A stretch of DNA of 64,000 bases. It comes from Oscillospiraceae bacterium (GTDB lineage Bacteria; Bacillota; Clostridia; Oscillospirales; Oscillospiraceae). Each line of letters starts with the position of its first letter. Position 1 is the stretch's first letter. A program made the translations under genes and the position numbers. Positions 26,634 to 36,534 of the stretch are shown one piece after another. Where the stretch lies: assembly GCA_009783555.1 (NCBI GenBank), contig WRDH01000001.1, forward strand, positions 1 to 64,000. Reading direction: 5' to 3'. The notes under the pieces were generated by a model. That model was not told the DNA's origin. It saw only the letters and a list, made by a program, of their open reading frames with translations, and made no database searches.

Positions 26634-27581
26634 ATGTTAAAGCAAACAAACGGTAAGGAATTTAGAACGTCGATCGGGGGGCAGGCTCTTATTGAAGGCG
26701 TTATGATGCGCGGTCCTAAAAAGCTTGCGATAGTGGTAAGGACAAAAGAAGGGCTTGTTGAAAAGACAGAAGAGTTGAAGCCGCTAAAAGAAAAATACCC
26801 GATACTTGGATGGGTTTTCATACGCGGAGTTGTAAACTTTATCAGTTCCATGAAAATCGGGATGCGATCAATAATGTTCTCTGCAGACAACATGCCTGAA
26901 GAGGAACAAGAAGAATCGACAAAGTTTGATAAATGGATAGAAGCGAAACTCGGAACAGAGAAAGCAGAGAAGGTAATCATTACCGTAGCAGTTGTATTGG
27001 GTATTGCGCTTTCGGTTGGTATGTTCATATTATTGCCGACATTTCTTGCGGGCTTTGCTGTACAGTACATAGAAAGCGTGATACTTAGGAACTTACTGGA
27101 AGGTGCGCTACGTATTACAATATTCCTTACATATCTTTGGGCGACGACAAAAATGAAAGCAATAAAGCGCGTGTGGGCTTATCACGGAGCTGAACACAAA
27201 GCTATATACTGTTATGAGAAGGGGCTGCCGTTAACAGTAGAAAACATCAGACAGCAATCTTCCTTACATGCGCGTTGCGGGACAAGTTTTCTGTTTATCG
27301 TCATGATAGTCAGCATTCTGGTGTTCTCTCTGGCGACATGGAATAACTTACTTATTCGATTTGCACTGCGAATTGCATTGTTGCCGGTGGTAGTAGCTAT
27401 CAGCTATGAACTGATAAAATTCGCGGGCAGATATGATAATATCCTTACCAGAATTATTTCGGCTCCCGGCAAGGCACTACAAAGATTTACAACACGTGAA
27501 CCGGACGATGAAATGATAGAAGTCGCAAAAACCGCACTCGAACTTGTCATTCCGGACGATGAAAAAGAAGCGGCATGGTAA
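26634..27581 (+). CDS. DUF1385 membrane protein (YqhQ-like)
   Basis: The 315-residue protein starts with the DUF1385 signature SIGGQALIEGVMMRGPKK. The HGAEHKAIYCYEKG segment near residue 185 carries His/Glu residues that look like a metal site. Four to five hydrophobic segments follow (about 110-135, 145-165, 215-240, 245-265). In Clostridia this gene commonly precedes prmC, as here. Its function is not established. Confidence 0.88.
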   Translation: MLKQTNGKEFRTSIGGQALIEGVMMRGPKKLAIVVRTKEGLVEKTEELKPLKEKYPILGWVFIRGVVNFISSMKIGMRSIMFSADNMPEEEQEESTKFDKWIEAKLGTEKAEKVIITVAVVLGIALSVGMFILLPTFLAGFAVQYIESVILRNLLEGALRITIFLTYLWATTKMKAIKRVWAYHGAEHKAIYCYEKGLPLTVENIRQQSSLHARCGTSFLFIVMIVSILVFSLATWNNLLIRFALRIALLPVVVAISYELIKFAGRYDNILTRIISAPGKALQRFTTREPDDEMIEVAKTALELVIPDDEKEAAW

Positions 27582-27671
27582 AATCTGTCTCTCGGGAAGA
27601 TATAGAGATTAAAAATTATGAAAATTGCATGAACAGAAAGTAAGGAATGCTAAGGCGGGAATAAGTGAAAT

Positions 27672-28529
27672 ATGGAAACGTATAACGATATATACTTAAG
27701 GGTCAGAAAGAAGCTAAAATACGTCGGAGTAGAAGCGAGTGAACTGGAGGCGAAGCTGATAGTGTCACATTGTGCAGGGAAATCACGTGACGCACTGCTT
27801 GCTATGGGGAATATATTTGCTACAGACCCTGAAATAAGGAAAAAGATCGAAGAATGCCTGGAGAGAAGACTAAATGGGGAGCCGCTTGCATATGTTTTGG
27901 GTGAATGGGAGTTTTATAGTCTACCGCTTTTGGTTAACGAGCATGTAATGATACCAAGAATAGATACGGAGTTATTGGCACAAGAGGTAATAAACCTGTT
28001 AAAACGCAAGGTGTGGCAGACAAGGCTGCTTGACCTGTGTACCGGAAGCGGTTGCGTAGGGCTTGCGGTTGCTGCAAATATCTCAAGCTGCCGTATAGTG
28101 ATGATAGATTCATCGGAGCAGGCACTGGCTGTGTGCAGGCAAAACATGATCAGAACCAACCTGAGCCGCCAGATAACAGCTATGGATGCGGATATTTTGC
28201 AAAAGCCGCCGGCAATTCTCGGTGAATTTGATGTAATTGTATGCAACCCGCCATATATCCCGACCGCAGATATTGAGTTGCTGGATAAGTCGGTCAAAGA
28301 CTATGAGCCGAGAGCAGCACTTGACGGAGGAGAAGACGGGTTGGATTATTACCGGGCGATAATTGAAAACTGGAGCAAGCTTTTGAAAAAGGGCGGGCAC
28401 CTCGCACTGGAATGCGGAATCAACCAGGCTCCCGCCGTAAGGTACCTTATGAAACAAAATGCTTTTTCGGATATAAAAACCTATAAAGATTCTCTCGGAA
28501 TAGAGAGGGTTATGGTCGGAATGATATAA
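27672..28529 (+). CDS. prmC: Release-factor glutamine methyltransferase
   Basis: PrmC methylates the Gln of the GGQ motif in class I release factors. The 285-residue protein has an N-terminal helical domain (LIVSHCAGKSRDALLAM), the linker YVLGEWEFYSLPLLV, SAM motif I LLDLCTGSGCVGLAVA, and the diagnostic NPPYIP. Usually prfA follows prmC; here recA follows instead. Confidence 0.94.
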   Translation: METYNDIYLRVRKKLKYVGVEASELEAKLIVSHCAGKSRDALLAMGNIFATDPEIRKKIEECLERRLNGEPLAYVLGEWEFYSLPLLVNEHVMIPRIDTELLAQEVINLLKRKVWQTRLLDLCTGSGCVGLAVAANISSCRIVMIDSSEQALAVCRQNMIRTNLSRQITAMDADILQKPPAILGEFDVIVCNPPYIPTADIELLDKSVKDYEPRAALDGGEDGLDYYRAIIENWSKLLKKGGHLALECGINQAPAVRYLMKQNAFSDIKTYKDSLGIERVMVGMI

Positions 28530-28579
28530 GGGTGATTCAAAATATAGAACAATAATTTAATTTTGGAGGATAGATAACA

Positions 28580-29674
28580 ATGGCTGAGAAGAAGAAGTAT
28601 ATTCCTGCGGTTCCTGCAGGGGACAAGAAAAAGGCTCTTGAGACTGCTTTATCGGAGATAGAGAAGCATCATGGTAAAGGTTCAATAATGAGAATGGGAG
28701 ACAGGCAAGCTGTCAATGTTGATTCCATCTCAACGGGTTCAATATCTTTGGATCTTGCGCTTGGAATCGGGGGAGTGCCGAGAGGTAGAATAATTGAAAT
28801 CTACGGACCGGAATCATCGGGCAAAACAACTCTTGCTCTGCATATAATTGCCGAAGCACAAAAAGCAGGCGGTGAAGCGGCATTTATTGATGCTGAGCAC
28901 GCACTTGAACCTGCGTATGCCAGAGCACTCGGTGTTGATATAGAAAGCCTGCTGATATCGCAACCCGATATGGGTGATGATGATCTTGCAATCTGTGAAG
29001 TCCTTGTACGCTCCGGTGCAGTTGATGTGGTTGTTGTTGATTCTGTAGCCGCGCTTGTGCCGAGAAGCGAAGTTGAAGGTGATATCGGGGACGCAAGTGT
29101 CGGTGTTGTAGCAAGGTTGATGTCGCAGGCACTGCGTAAGCTTGCGGGTTCAATTTCCAAAACTAACTGTGTCGTTATTTTCATAAATCAGCTACGCGAA
29201 AAAATCGGTGTAACCTACGGCAATCCCGAAACAACACCCGGCGGACGTGCATTGAAATATTTCTCCAGTGTCAGAATAGATGTCAGGCGTTCCGAGTTTT
29301 TGAAGTCGGGAGCAGAGCATATCGGGAACAGAACACGTGCAAAAGTCGTCAAAAACAAAGTTGCTCCTCCTTTCCGTGAAGGTGAGATTGATATTATGTT
29401 CGGCGAAGGTATATCAAAATACGGCGAGTTGGTGGATTTGGGAGTAAAACTCGACTTGATAGAAAAAAGCGGCGCATGGTACACTTTTAATGAGCTACGC
29501 TTCCAGGGCAGGGATAATGTAAAGGATTATTTGAAAGAAAATCCGGATGCATCGGATGAGTTGGAAGCAAATATACGAAGAGATGCTATGAAGCTGATGA
29601 CTCCGCAAGAAAAGGCTGCTGCAGTAGCAGCAGGCAGAGCAATAGATATAGATGCGGAAGACTTTGAAGGGTAA
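28580..29674 (+). CDS. recA: Recombinase RecA
   Basis: RecA drives homologous strand exchange and LexA self-cleavage. The 364-residue protein has the expected [20 protein letters not shown] start, Walker [10 protein letters not shown], Walker [13 protein letters not shown], the [10 protein letters not shown]2 region and a C-terminal acidic tail (DIDAEDFEG). A good GGAGG precedes the ATG. No clear LexA box was recognised upstream. Confidence 0.98.
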   Translation: MAEKKKYIPAVPAGDKKKALETALSEIEKHHGKGSIMRMGDRQAVNVDSISTGSISLDLALGIGGVPRGRIIEIYGPESSGKTTLALHIIAEAQKAGGEAAFIDAEHALEPAYARALGVDIESLLISQPDMGDDDLAICEVLVRSGAVDVVVVDSVAALVPRSEVEGDIGDASVGVVARLMSQALRKLAGSISKTNCVVIFINQLREKIGVTYGNPETTPGGRALKYFSSVRIDVRRSEFLKSGAEHIGNRTRAKVVKNKVAPPFREGEIDIMFGEGISKYGELVDLGVKLDLIEKSGAWYTFNELRFQGRDNVKDYLKENPDASDELEANIRRDAMKLMTPQEKAAAVAAGRAIDIDAEDFEG

Positions 29675-29731
29675 CTATTTGGGCAATTATGTAGGGGTGA
29701 CCGCCCCCGTCGCCCGCTTGAGAGGCAACCA

Positions 29732-30196
29732 ATGGACGATCTTGAAAGCACAAAAAAGCGAGCTTTGCGTATTCTTGGCAATCGTAATTATTCCGAACAG
29801 GAAATGTATAAGCGTTTGGTTGGCAAGGGTGAGACAGAAGAGAATGCTGTCGAAACAGTAAGATGGCTTGTTGAGCTCGGGTATATTAACGATTCTGATT
29901 ATGCAACGTTGATTGTCCGGCATTATGTTGCTAAAGGCTATGGTGAGGCTCGCATAAAAAATGAACTTTTTAAGCGTGGTATTCCAAGGGCTTTTTGGGA
30001 AGAAAAGCTTGCGGAGATAAGTGAGGTTGACCAGGGCGATGCCGCGCTTGAGTTCTTAAAGAAAAAACTTCGCGGCAGCGATGACAAGAACGATTTACGG
30101 CGTGCGTCTGATGCGCTTGTCAGGCGCGGGTACAGTTATGATGAAGCAAGAACTGCGGTAAGCAGTTATTTGGAGAATCAGGAAGCAATGCAATGA
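29732..30196 (+). CDS. recX: Regulatory protein RecX
   Basis: RecX modulates RecA filaments. The 154-residue protein shows three-helix RecX repeats: ALRILGNRNYSEQEMYKRL, then VRWLVELGYINDSDYA, then GEARIKNELFKRGI and the late RRGYSYDEARTAV. It follows recA by 57 nt and overlaps rimO by 4 nt (ATGA). The recA-recX gap holds a GTAGGGGTGACCGCCCC repeat remnant. Confidence 0.93.
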   Translation: MDDLESTKKRALRILGNRNYSEQEMYKRLVGKGETEENAVETVRWLVELGYINDSDYATLIVRHYVAKGYGEARIKNELFKRGIPRAFWEEKLAEISEVDQGDAALEFLKKKLRGSDDKNDLRRASDALVRRGYSYDEARTAVSSYLENQEAMQ

Positions 30197-31554
30197 AAAT
30201 TGGCGTAATATCCCTCGGATGCTCAAAAAACAGAGTCAACACCGAGCAAATGATGTTTCTGCTCCAACAAGCCGGTTATGAAATAACAGGAGAAACAGAC
30301 GGTGTTGACATAGTTTTGGTAAACACCTGTGGGTTTATTGACAGTGCAAAGGCTGAGGCGATTGAGACGATTGAAGAGCTTGTTGAGGGGACGGTTCATC
30401 TGTCCAAATCCTCGTTTGCGAGGATTTGTGAAGAAGGACCGTCCCCATTTCTTATCGTTGCTGGCTGCTTCCCCGAGCGATATAAAAATGATATCTTGGA
30501 AATGCTGCCGGGAGTTGATGCCGTAGTGGGTACCGGCAGCTTTGATGATATTGTTGAGGTTGTTGAGAGGCTTTGGACAGAAGGACCGTCCCCCTGTTAC
30601 TTCGGTGATATCAACGCCCCTGTCAGCGAAACCAATCGTATCATATCAACGTCTCCGCTTTGGGCGTATCTTAAAATCGCCGAAGGTTGCGATAACCGAT
30701 GCGCTTACTGCTGCATACCGGACATCCGGGGTAAGTATCGTAGCCGTCCGCTCGAAAACATAGTCAAAGAAGCAAGGCATCTCACCAATAGGGGTATTCA
30801 AGAACTGATTATTGTTGCGCAGGATGTAACGAGATACGGGCTTGACCTTTATGGTGAGCGTGTACTTGCAAAGTTGCTTACAGAGCTTAATAACATAAAA
30901 AAGCTCAAATGGATTCGATTACATTATCTATATCCTGACGAATTTGATGATGAACTTATTGACGTTATCGCAAAAAGTGATAAAATACTAAAGTATCTTG
31001 ACATTCCGATTCAACATATTAATGATGATATTTTAACGAAGATGAATCGCAGAGGAACCGGGAAAGAAATAACCGCGCTGTTTGCGAAGCTGAGAGAACG
31101 GATTGACGGTGTTGTTCTAAGAACAAGCTTGATAACAGGACTCCCGGGAGAAGGCGAAAAAGAATTTAATGAACTATACGATTTTCTTAAAAAAACGAAA
31201 ATCGAACGAGTCGGAGTATTTGCGTACTCACCGGAAGAAGGTACACCTGCAGCACAGATGGAAAGACCAACCAAAGAGATTGCAGAAGAACGAGCAGATA
31301 AAATAATGCAACTGCAATCGCAGGTGATGCAAAAATGGAGCAGAAGCAGAGTCGGGTCAATAATAGAGGTGCTTCCGGAAAGCTTTGAAGTGTCAGATAT
31401 GCAGGGTTACACTGTTGCGCGGAGTTACGCGGAATCGCCGGAGATAGACGGGTATATATATGTGAAGGATACGAGGGATTCACATTTTGACTTTCGAGAA
31501 GTCAAAGTCACTGGAATCAAAAACGGAGAATTGATTGGGGAAGCTTTGAGATAA
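30193..31554 (+). CDS. rimO: Ribosomal protein S12 methylthiotransferase RimO, with two repeat insertions
   Basis: RimO adds a methylthio group to an Asp of ribosomal protein S12. The 453-residue protein has the N-terminal UPF0004 domain (ISLGCSKNRVNTE), the radical SAM motif CDNRCAYC (about 166-173), and a C-terminal TRAM domain. Two in-frame palindromic insertions are visible: residues about 65-85 (TVHLSKSSFARICEEGPSP) and about 128-135 (WTEGPSPC). Neither matches normal RimO sequence. Both fall between conserved blocks in the N-terminal domain, so the enzyme is probably still active. The ATG overlaps the recX stop. Confidence 0.93.
   Translation: MKIGVISLGCSKNRVNTEQMMFLLQQAGYEITGETDGVDIVLVNTCGFIDSAKAEAIETIEELVEGTVHLSKSSFARICEEGPSPFLIVAGCFPERYKNDILEMLPGVDAVVGTGSFDDIVEVVERLWTEGPSPCYFGDINAPVSETNRIISTSPLWAYLKIAEGCDNRCAYCCIPDIRGKYRSRPLENIVKEARHLTNRGIQELIIVAQDVTRYGLDLYGERVLAKLLTELNNIKKLKWIRLHYLYPDEFDDELIDVIAKSDKILKYLDIPIQHINDDILTKMNRRGTGKEITALFAKLRERIDGVVLRTSLITGLPGEGEKEFNELYDFLKKTKIERVGVFAYSPEEGTPAAQMERPTKEIAEERADKIMQLQSQVMQKWSRSRVGSIIEVLPESFEVSDMQGYTVARSYAESPEIDGYIYVKDTRDSHFDFREVKVTGIKNGELIGEALR
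30387..30446. repeat. 60-bp palindrome inserted in frame in rimO
   Basis: Left arm GGGGACGGTTCATCTGTCC... pairs with right arm ...AAGGACCGTCCCC, 28-bp arms with about 5 mismatches around the loop TTTG. The inner stem is AAATCCTCG/CGAGGATTT. Sixty bases is exactly 20 codons, so the reading frame is kept. Confidence 0.8.
30576..30598. repeat. Variable-arm palindrome in rimO (second insertion)
   Basis: ACAG and CTGT flank AAGGACCGTCCCC (30577-30597). This is the shortest and least certain member of the family; it encodes TEGPSPC. Confidence 0.55.
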
Positions 31555-31565
31555 TTATATTGAGT

Positions 31566-31635
31566 TGTGGATTGCCGCGCCATCTTCGGATGAACTTTTC
31601 ACCTCTGCGGAGGATGAAATATACTCGCAATGACG
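31566..31635. repeat. Hybrid GGATTGCC...CTCGCAATGACG repeat upstream of pgsA
   Basis: GTGGATTGCCGCGCC at the left and ACTCGCAATGACGAGG at the right match the outer ends of the repeat at 57473-57593. The interior is unlike it. The ATG inside CGCAATGACG is the first in-frame ATG for pgsA. Confidence 0.5.
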
Positions 31636-32271
31636 AGGTTTACCGGCAAATTTGTTAGCGTTATACCGGAGCAGGTCATACATAAGAGAGGGGTTCTTGT
31701 TATTAATACAGCGAATAAGCTTACAATGGTTAGGGTTTTATTGATACCGGTTTTTCTGCTGCTTTTGTATCTGGGTTTTCCATATAGCAGATATATTGCG
31801 TTAGGTGTCTTTATAATAGCTGCTATCACGGATTTGGCAGATGGGCTTGTAGCCAGAAAGCGTAATCAAATTACGGATTTCGGGAAGTTTATGGACCCGC
31901 TTGCTGACAAGATTCTTACATTTGCGGCGATGCTTTGGTTCGTTGAAATCGGGATGATGCCTGCATGGCTTGTGCTTATTGTTATCATCAGGGAATTTAT
32001 GGTGACCGGTATACGCCTCGTTGCTGCTGTAAAAGGACGTGTCATTGCAGCCACAATGTCAGGGAAAGTAAAGACAGTTGTTACAATTGCCTGTCTTATA
32101 GCAATGTTCATCGTAGAAGACATTGAAATAATAGCTCCCTATATAGGGATTCACTTCCCGCTTGATCAATGGTTTTTAGTCTTATGCTGGGTTCTGATAG
32201 GCGTGACAACATTAATCTCGGGAATAGATTATTTCATAAAAAACAGAGATATAATGAGGTTGGAAATGTAA
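31630..32271 (+). CDS. pgsA: CDP-diacylglycerol-glycerol-3-phosphate 3-phosphatidyltransferase
   Basis: PgsA makes phosphatidylglycerophosphate. The CDP-alcohol phosphotransferase motif is intact in DLADGLVARKRNQITDFG followed by KFMDPLADK, and four to five membrane helices are visible. The start is uncertain. The frame opens at ATG 31630, which lies inside a repeat. Homologues start with M-N-x-A-N-K-L-T, which matches INTANKLTMVR here at residue 25. That Ile is an ATT codon at 31702, preceded 8 nt upstream by AGAGAGGGG. A non-canonical ATT start giving a 189-residue protein is therefore quite possible. Confidence 0.9.
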   Translation: MTRFTGKFVSVIPEQVIHKRGVLVINTANKLTMVRVLLIPVFLLLLYLGFPYSRYIALGVFIIAAITDLADGLVARKRNQITDFGKFMDPLADKILTFAAMLWFVEIGMMPAWLVLIVIIREFMVTGIRLVAAVKGRVIAATMSGKVKTVVTIACLIAMFIVEDIEIIAPYIGIHFPLDQWFLVLCWVLIGVTTLISGIDYFIKNRDIMRLEM

Positions 32272-32275
32272 ATTA

Positions 32276-32306
<31 letters not shown>

Positions 32307-32353
32307 AGGCAAATATTTACAAGGTGTTGTTTTATTAGTAAGGATTAGGCTTT

Positions 32354-33697
32354 ATGAGCAAAAGAACAAATAACTTAATACTGTTCCTTGCAAAGGCAAT
32401 GATGTTCTTCGCTATTATTGCCGTGTTTGCTATTGGTCGGACGTACTTGTATCCACAGACACTTTTCTACTTTTGGGGATACATAATTTTACTGCTTATG
32501 TATACTGCAATTTTGTATCTGATAAGCAGAATTTACAACGGGTTTAATTTTGGCAATGTAAGTCTGCAGGAAATAGTCATTTCATGGGTTTTATGTCTTG
32601 TTGTCGCAAACGTCTTTCAATACTTCATCTTAAGTCTGTTTGCGTTGGCACTGCTTCCGGTTCTCGGCATTTCGTTAATATTTGCAACTCAGGTAATTAT
32701 AGTAGTACCGATGTCATTATTTTTAAGTAGACTGTACTATCACCAAAACCCTGCACATAAGTCAGCCATTATTTATGGAAGCAAAGAAAAATTGGATGAA
32801 TATTGCAGCATTGTTACGATGCAACGTGACAGGTTTATTGTAAGAAATATAGTGTCACAAGATGAATCCACAGGGAAATTACTTGATATTATTGACAATG
32901 CAGAATCTATTTTCTTTTTAAATATCGACGAAAAAAAGCAAGACTGGCTATTTGAATACTGCTACATGCATAATAAACACACCTACATATTACCAACATT
33001 CTCATCCATTCTGATAAATACGGCAGGCACATTATGGCTTCAAAATACACCTGTTTTTTCCTTAAAAACACCGGAACCGGAGATTGGAACACTACTGATA
33101 AAAAGAGGCCTGGATATCTTGATTTCATTTATCGGGATTATTCTCTCAAGCATACTTATGTTAAGTGTTGTCATTGCGATAAGATTATACGACAAACACC
33201 CTGCAATCTATAAACAAGTCAGAGTTACCAAGGGTGGTAAGCACTTTACGCTGTATAAATTCCGCAGCATGCGCCCCGATGCGGAGCAGGACGGAGTAGC
33301 ACGCCTTGCATCCAATGATGATGACAGGGTCACGCCGGTAGGACGAATCATCCGCAGGACGAGAATTGATGAACTTCCGCAGCTTTTTAATGTTCTTAAA
33401 GGCTCAATGTCATTTGTGGGACCTCGCCCGGAAAGGCCGGAAATAGCCGAGCAATACGAAGAAATATACCCGAACTTTGCATTTCGAACAAAAGTAAAAG
33501 CAGGAATTACAGGCTTTGCGCAAATATACGGACGCTACAATACATCCCCGGAGGAAAAGCTTTTTCTCGATATAATGTACATTGAAACTTTCTCAATCCT
33601 GGAAGACATAAAGTTGATATTGCAAACGGTAAAAGTACTCTTCCAGGGCACAAGCACAGAAGGAATAGAAGACGGTACAACTGCATTATGGAAGTGA
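32354..33697 (+). CDS. Polyprenyl-phosphate sugar-phosphate transferase (priming enzyme)
   Basis: The 447-residue protein has five N-terminal membrane helices, a soluble middle domain, and a C-terminal bacterial sugar transferase domain (PF02397) with KRGLDILISFIGIILSS, KFRSMRPDAE, RRTRIDELPQLFNVL and SFVGPRPERPE. Such enzymes transfer a sugar-1-phosphate from a nucleotide sugar to undecaprenyl phosphate and so start a glycan chain. It is the first gene of the surface-glycan locus. The sugar (glucose, galactose or other) cannot be read from the sequence. Confidence 0.9.
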   Translation: MSKRTNNLILFLAKAMMFFAIIAVFAIGRTYLYPQTLFYFWGYIILLLMYTAILYLISRIYNGFNFGNVSLQEIVISWVLCLVVANVFQYFILSLFALALLPVLGISLIFATQVIIVVPMSLFLSRLYYHQNPAHKSAIIYGSKEKLDEYCSIVTMQRDRFIVRNIVSQDESTGKLLDIIDNAESIFFLNIDEKKQDWLFEYCYMHNKHTYILPTFSSILINTAGTLWLQNTPVFSLKTPEPEIGTLLIKRGLDILISFIGIILSSILMLSVVIAIRLYDKHPAIYKQVRVTKGGKHFTLYKFRSMRPDAEQDGVARLASNDDDRVTPVGRIIRRTRIDELPQLFNVLKGSMSFVGPRPERPEIAEQYEEIYPNFAFRTKVKAGITGFAQIYGRYNTSPEEKLFLDIMYIETFSILEDIKLILQTVKVLFQGTSTEGIEDGTTALWK

Positions 33698-33700
33698 TCG

Positions 33701-34642
33701 ATGATTTCAATATTACTTGCCACTTACAATGGTGAAAAATACATCACAGAGCTGATAGAATCAATATTATCGCAAACACATCAGGAGTTTATACTCTATA
33801 TTAATGACGATAAATCCACGGACAGCACATACAAAATCATATCTGAATACGCCCAAAGGTTTCCGAAAAAGATTATTGTGACACAAAACGAAGTAAACGT
33901 CGGTGGAGCGAAGTTTAACTTCTTGCGGATGATGATAGAGCATAAGGATGACTATATTATGCTCTGCGATCAAGATGACATATGGCTGCCTGATAAAATC
34001 ACAAAAAGTCTTGCCAAGATAAAAGATATGGAAAAAGAGTATGGCAGAAGCACACCTATATTGGTATATACAAACCTAACGGTTGTCAAAGACAATCTGG
34101 AGGTTATAACATACTCATATGAAAAAATGGCAAACAAGAATTTTGACAAGAACTCTTTAAATTATGCTGTAGCAATGAACAATACCGCAGGTTGCACAGC
34201 AATATATAATCATGCTTTATCAGATTTGTTTCAGGTTGTGCCTGAGTTTACTGTTATGCACGACTGGTGGTTGTACTTAACTGCAGCGGCATTCGGCAAA
34301 ATCAGCGCAATTCATTACCCCACAGTGCTGCACCGTCAACACAAGGGTAATGTGAGCGGTGCAAAACGTGTGCTGTCACCCGGATATATCTACTATGTTT
34401 TGACACATCTGAAAAAAATGGCATCAATGATAGACGATTCATATAAACAAGCTGAAGCATTTATAAAAATGTATGGAGATAAACTAACATCTGAAAACGC
34501 GGAGTTGATAGGAGCATATGCATCTCTACGAAATCTATCAGGTATAAAGAAATTGAAAACGGTAAGGAAGTATAAAACCTACATGCACGGTCTCGCAAGA
34601 AGAGTAGCACAGAAATGGATTTTGATAGGTTTTAAGGGTTAA
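33701..34642 (+). CDS. Family 2 glycosyltransferase (rhamnosyltransferase-like)
   Basis: The 313-residue GT-A enzyme begins ISILLATYNGEKYITELIESIL and has a nucleotide-binding DDKSTD and a DQDD motif (MLCDQDDIWLP). The late DWWLYLTAAAFGK and YPTVLHRQH segments resemble alpha-rhamnosyltransferases of O-antigen loci. It begins 3 nt after the priming enzyme's stop. With the dTDP-rhamnose genes downstream, use of dTDP-L-rhamnose is likely but inferred. Confidence 0.85.
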   Translation: MISILLATYNGEKYITELIESILSQTHQEFILYINDDKSTDSTYKIISEYAQRFPKKIIVTQNEVNVGGAKFNFLRMMIEHKDDYIMLCDQDDIWLPDKITKSLAKIKDMEKEYGRSTPILVYTNLTVVKDNLEVITYSYEKMANKNFDKNSLNYAVAMNNTAGCTAIYNHALSDLFQVVPEFTVMHDWWLYLTAAAFGKISAIHYPTVLHRQHKGNVSGAKRVLSPGYIYYVLTHLKKMASMIDDSYKQAEAFIKMYGDKLTSENAELIGAYASLRNLSGIKKLKTVRKYKTYMHGLARRVAQKWILIGFKG

Positions 34643-34650
34643 GTTGAAAG

Positions 34651-35523
34651 TTGAAAGTTTGTGCAGGTATAATTTTATATAATCCCGATATAGAGCGTTT
34701 AGTCATGGTTGTAAATGCAATCAGTCCGCAAGTTGACAAACTGGTTCTTGTTGACAATGCGTCAGCCAATATTAATGAAGTACAAAGTGCTCTTGCAAGC
34801 GAACGTTATGTTTGGATAAAGAACGATGCAAACCTTGGAGTTGCGCGAGCTTTGAATCAACTGATGGAGTTTGCGGATAGCAACAGCTTCGAGTGGATGC
34901 TAACACTTGATCAAGATGGGATTTGTGATGAAAATTATGTAGAAAAATTATCTGCAACTATAAATAGCAATGACGATAAAATTAATAACATAGCCATGAT
35001 AGCGCCTCTTATTATTGACAGAGGCGAAGTTGGTTCGGAAATAAAAAGTACTGCACCAACAGGCAAACCGCTTCCCGAAACAGAAGATGTCAGTTTTTGT
35101 ATAACATCAGGGAGCTTGACAAATGTTAAGTCAGTGCTTGCGATAGGCGGCTTTAATGAGTGGCTGTTTATAGATGAGGTAGACCGTGAGATATGCCTGA
35201 GGTTGTTACAAAACGGGTACAAGCTTGTCCGGGTAAACACCGTAGAGCTGTGCCATGAGCATGGGCTAAAAACAATAACAAGAAAAGTTCTGTGGAAAAA
35301 AGTTGTCTATCACAACTATACTCCGTTTCGTGTATACTATCAAACGAGAAACCTTGTTTACATGCTGAGAAAGTACGGCTCCGCCTATTATCCGCAGCCG
35401 TACAAACGTTGGTTTCGTTTATTTTTTGCATTTTGCGTGAAATTTGTCAACGAACCTGATAGAATACAAAGGCTGAAAGCGTTCTGCAGGGGTTTAAGAG
35501 AAGGAATGGCGATCAAACTGTAG
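34651..35523 (+). CDS. Family 2 glycosyltransferase (rhamnosyltransferase-like)
   Basis: The 290-residue enzyme has the start VCAGIILYNPDIERLV, the VDNAS motif, LTLDQDG as metal-binding DxD, and the conserved FIDEVDREICLRLLQNGYK acceptor region typical of RfbF-like rhamnosyltransferases. The start is TTG with AAGGG upstream. It continues the operon 8 nt after the previous glycosyltransferase. Confidence 0.85.
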   Translation: MKVCAGIILYNPDIERLVMVVNAISPQVDKLVLVDNASANINEVQSALASERYVWIKNDANLGVARALNQLMEFADSNSFEWMLTLDQDGICDENYVEKLSATINSNDDKINNIAMIAPLIIDRGEVGSEIKSTAPTGKPLPETEDVSFCITSGSLTNVKSVLAIGGFNEWLFIDEVDREICLRLLQNGYKLVRVNTVELCHEHGLKTITRKVLWKKVVYHNYTPFRVYYQTRNLVYMLRKYGSAYYPQPYKRWFRLFFAFCVKFVNEPDRIQRLKAFCRGLREGMAIKL

Positions 35524-35640
35524 GGCGCGGCTTCCCGGACGCGCCGCGTATCGGGCGTGTGCAAAAAACAATAAACAGATCTGTCACGGATGCAATCCGC
35601 TCGGCGGGGAACAGATCCTACAAAGAGGTCGAAAAACAAG
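35524..35640. repeat. GC-rich repeat remnants between glycosyltransferase and rmlA
   Basis: GGCGCGGC...GCGCCGCG pairing lies near 35523-35550, followed by a GGATGCAATCCGCTCGGCGG tract and an AACAGATCTGT/ACAGATCCT pair. It looks like a composite of intergenic repeats with no ORF of note. Confidence 0.4.
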
Positions 35641-35658
35641 AAAGGAACTATCACTGAA

Positions 35659-36534
35659 ATGAAGGGTATTATTCTTGCAGGGGGAGCCGGTACACGGCTT
35701 TATCCACTCACACAGGTTACGAGTAAGCAGCTTTTGTCGGTTTATGACAAGCCTATGATATTTTACCCGCTTTCTACTCTTATGCTGGCGGGGATTAGAG
35801 AGATATTGATAATTTCTACGCCTGAAGATTTGCCGAACTTTGAGCGGTTATTAGGTGATGGGAGCAATCTTGGACTTAGTTTATCTTATAAAGTTCAACC
35901 TTCACCGGATGGTCTGGCGCAAGCGTTTATACTTGGTGATGAGTTCATAGGTGACGATACCTGCGCAATGATTCTCGGAGATAATATATTTTACGGAAAC
36001 GGTTTTTCAAGCATGTTGCAAAAGGCAGCGGCGAAAACGACAGGAGCGACTGTATTCGGCTACTATGTCGATGACCCGGAGAGGTTCGGAGTGGTTGAGT
36101 TTGACCGAAACGGTCATGCAATCAGCCTGGAAGAAAAGCCGAAAGAGCCTAAGTCTCACTATGCGGTCACAGGGCTTTACTTCTATGATAACAAATGCGT
36201 AGAGTATTCAAAAAACTTGAAACCAAGTGCACGCGGAGAGTTGGAAATTACAGATTTGAATAAAATCTATCTTGCAAACGGCACACTTGAAGTCACAACT
36301 CTCGGACGCGGGTTTGCATGGCTTGACACAGGGACAATAGACAGTTTGATGGATGCTTCGAATTTCATTATGGCGGTTGAAAAGCGTCAAAGCATAAAAA
36401 TCTCTGCTGTAGAAGAGATTGCATTCAGAATGGGCTTTATAGATGTAGAGCGATTGGCTGAATTGGCAAAAGGGTATGGGAAATCTCCATATGGGGAGTA
36501 TTTAAAGAAAGTGATAAGCGGTAGGATAAAATGA
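35659..36534 (+). CDS. rmlA: Glucose-1-phosphate thymidylyltransferase
   Basis: RmlA makes dTDP-glucose, step 1 of dTDP-L-rhamnose synthesis. From ATG 35659 it is 291 residues, starting [18 protein letters not shown], with [26 protein letters not shown]-type ([13 protein letters not shown]) and [17 protein letters not shown] motifs. An in-frame upstream extension runs into the repeat region and is not supported by homology. It overlaps rmlC by 4 nt. Confidence 0.96.
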   Translation: MKGIILAGGAGTRLYPLTQVTSKQLLSVYDKPMIFYPLSTLMLAGIREILIISTPEDLPNFERLLGDGSNLGLSLSYKVQPSPDGLAQAFILGDEFIGDDTCAMILGDNIFYGNGFSSMLQKAAAKTTGATVFGYYVDDPERFGVVEFDRNGHAISLEEKPKEPKSHYAVTGLYFYDNKCVEYSKNLKPSARGELEITDLNKIYLANGTLEVTTLGRGFAWLDTGTIDSLMDASNFIMAVEKRQSIKISAVEEIAFRMGFIDVERLAELAKGYGKSPYGEYLKKVISGRIK

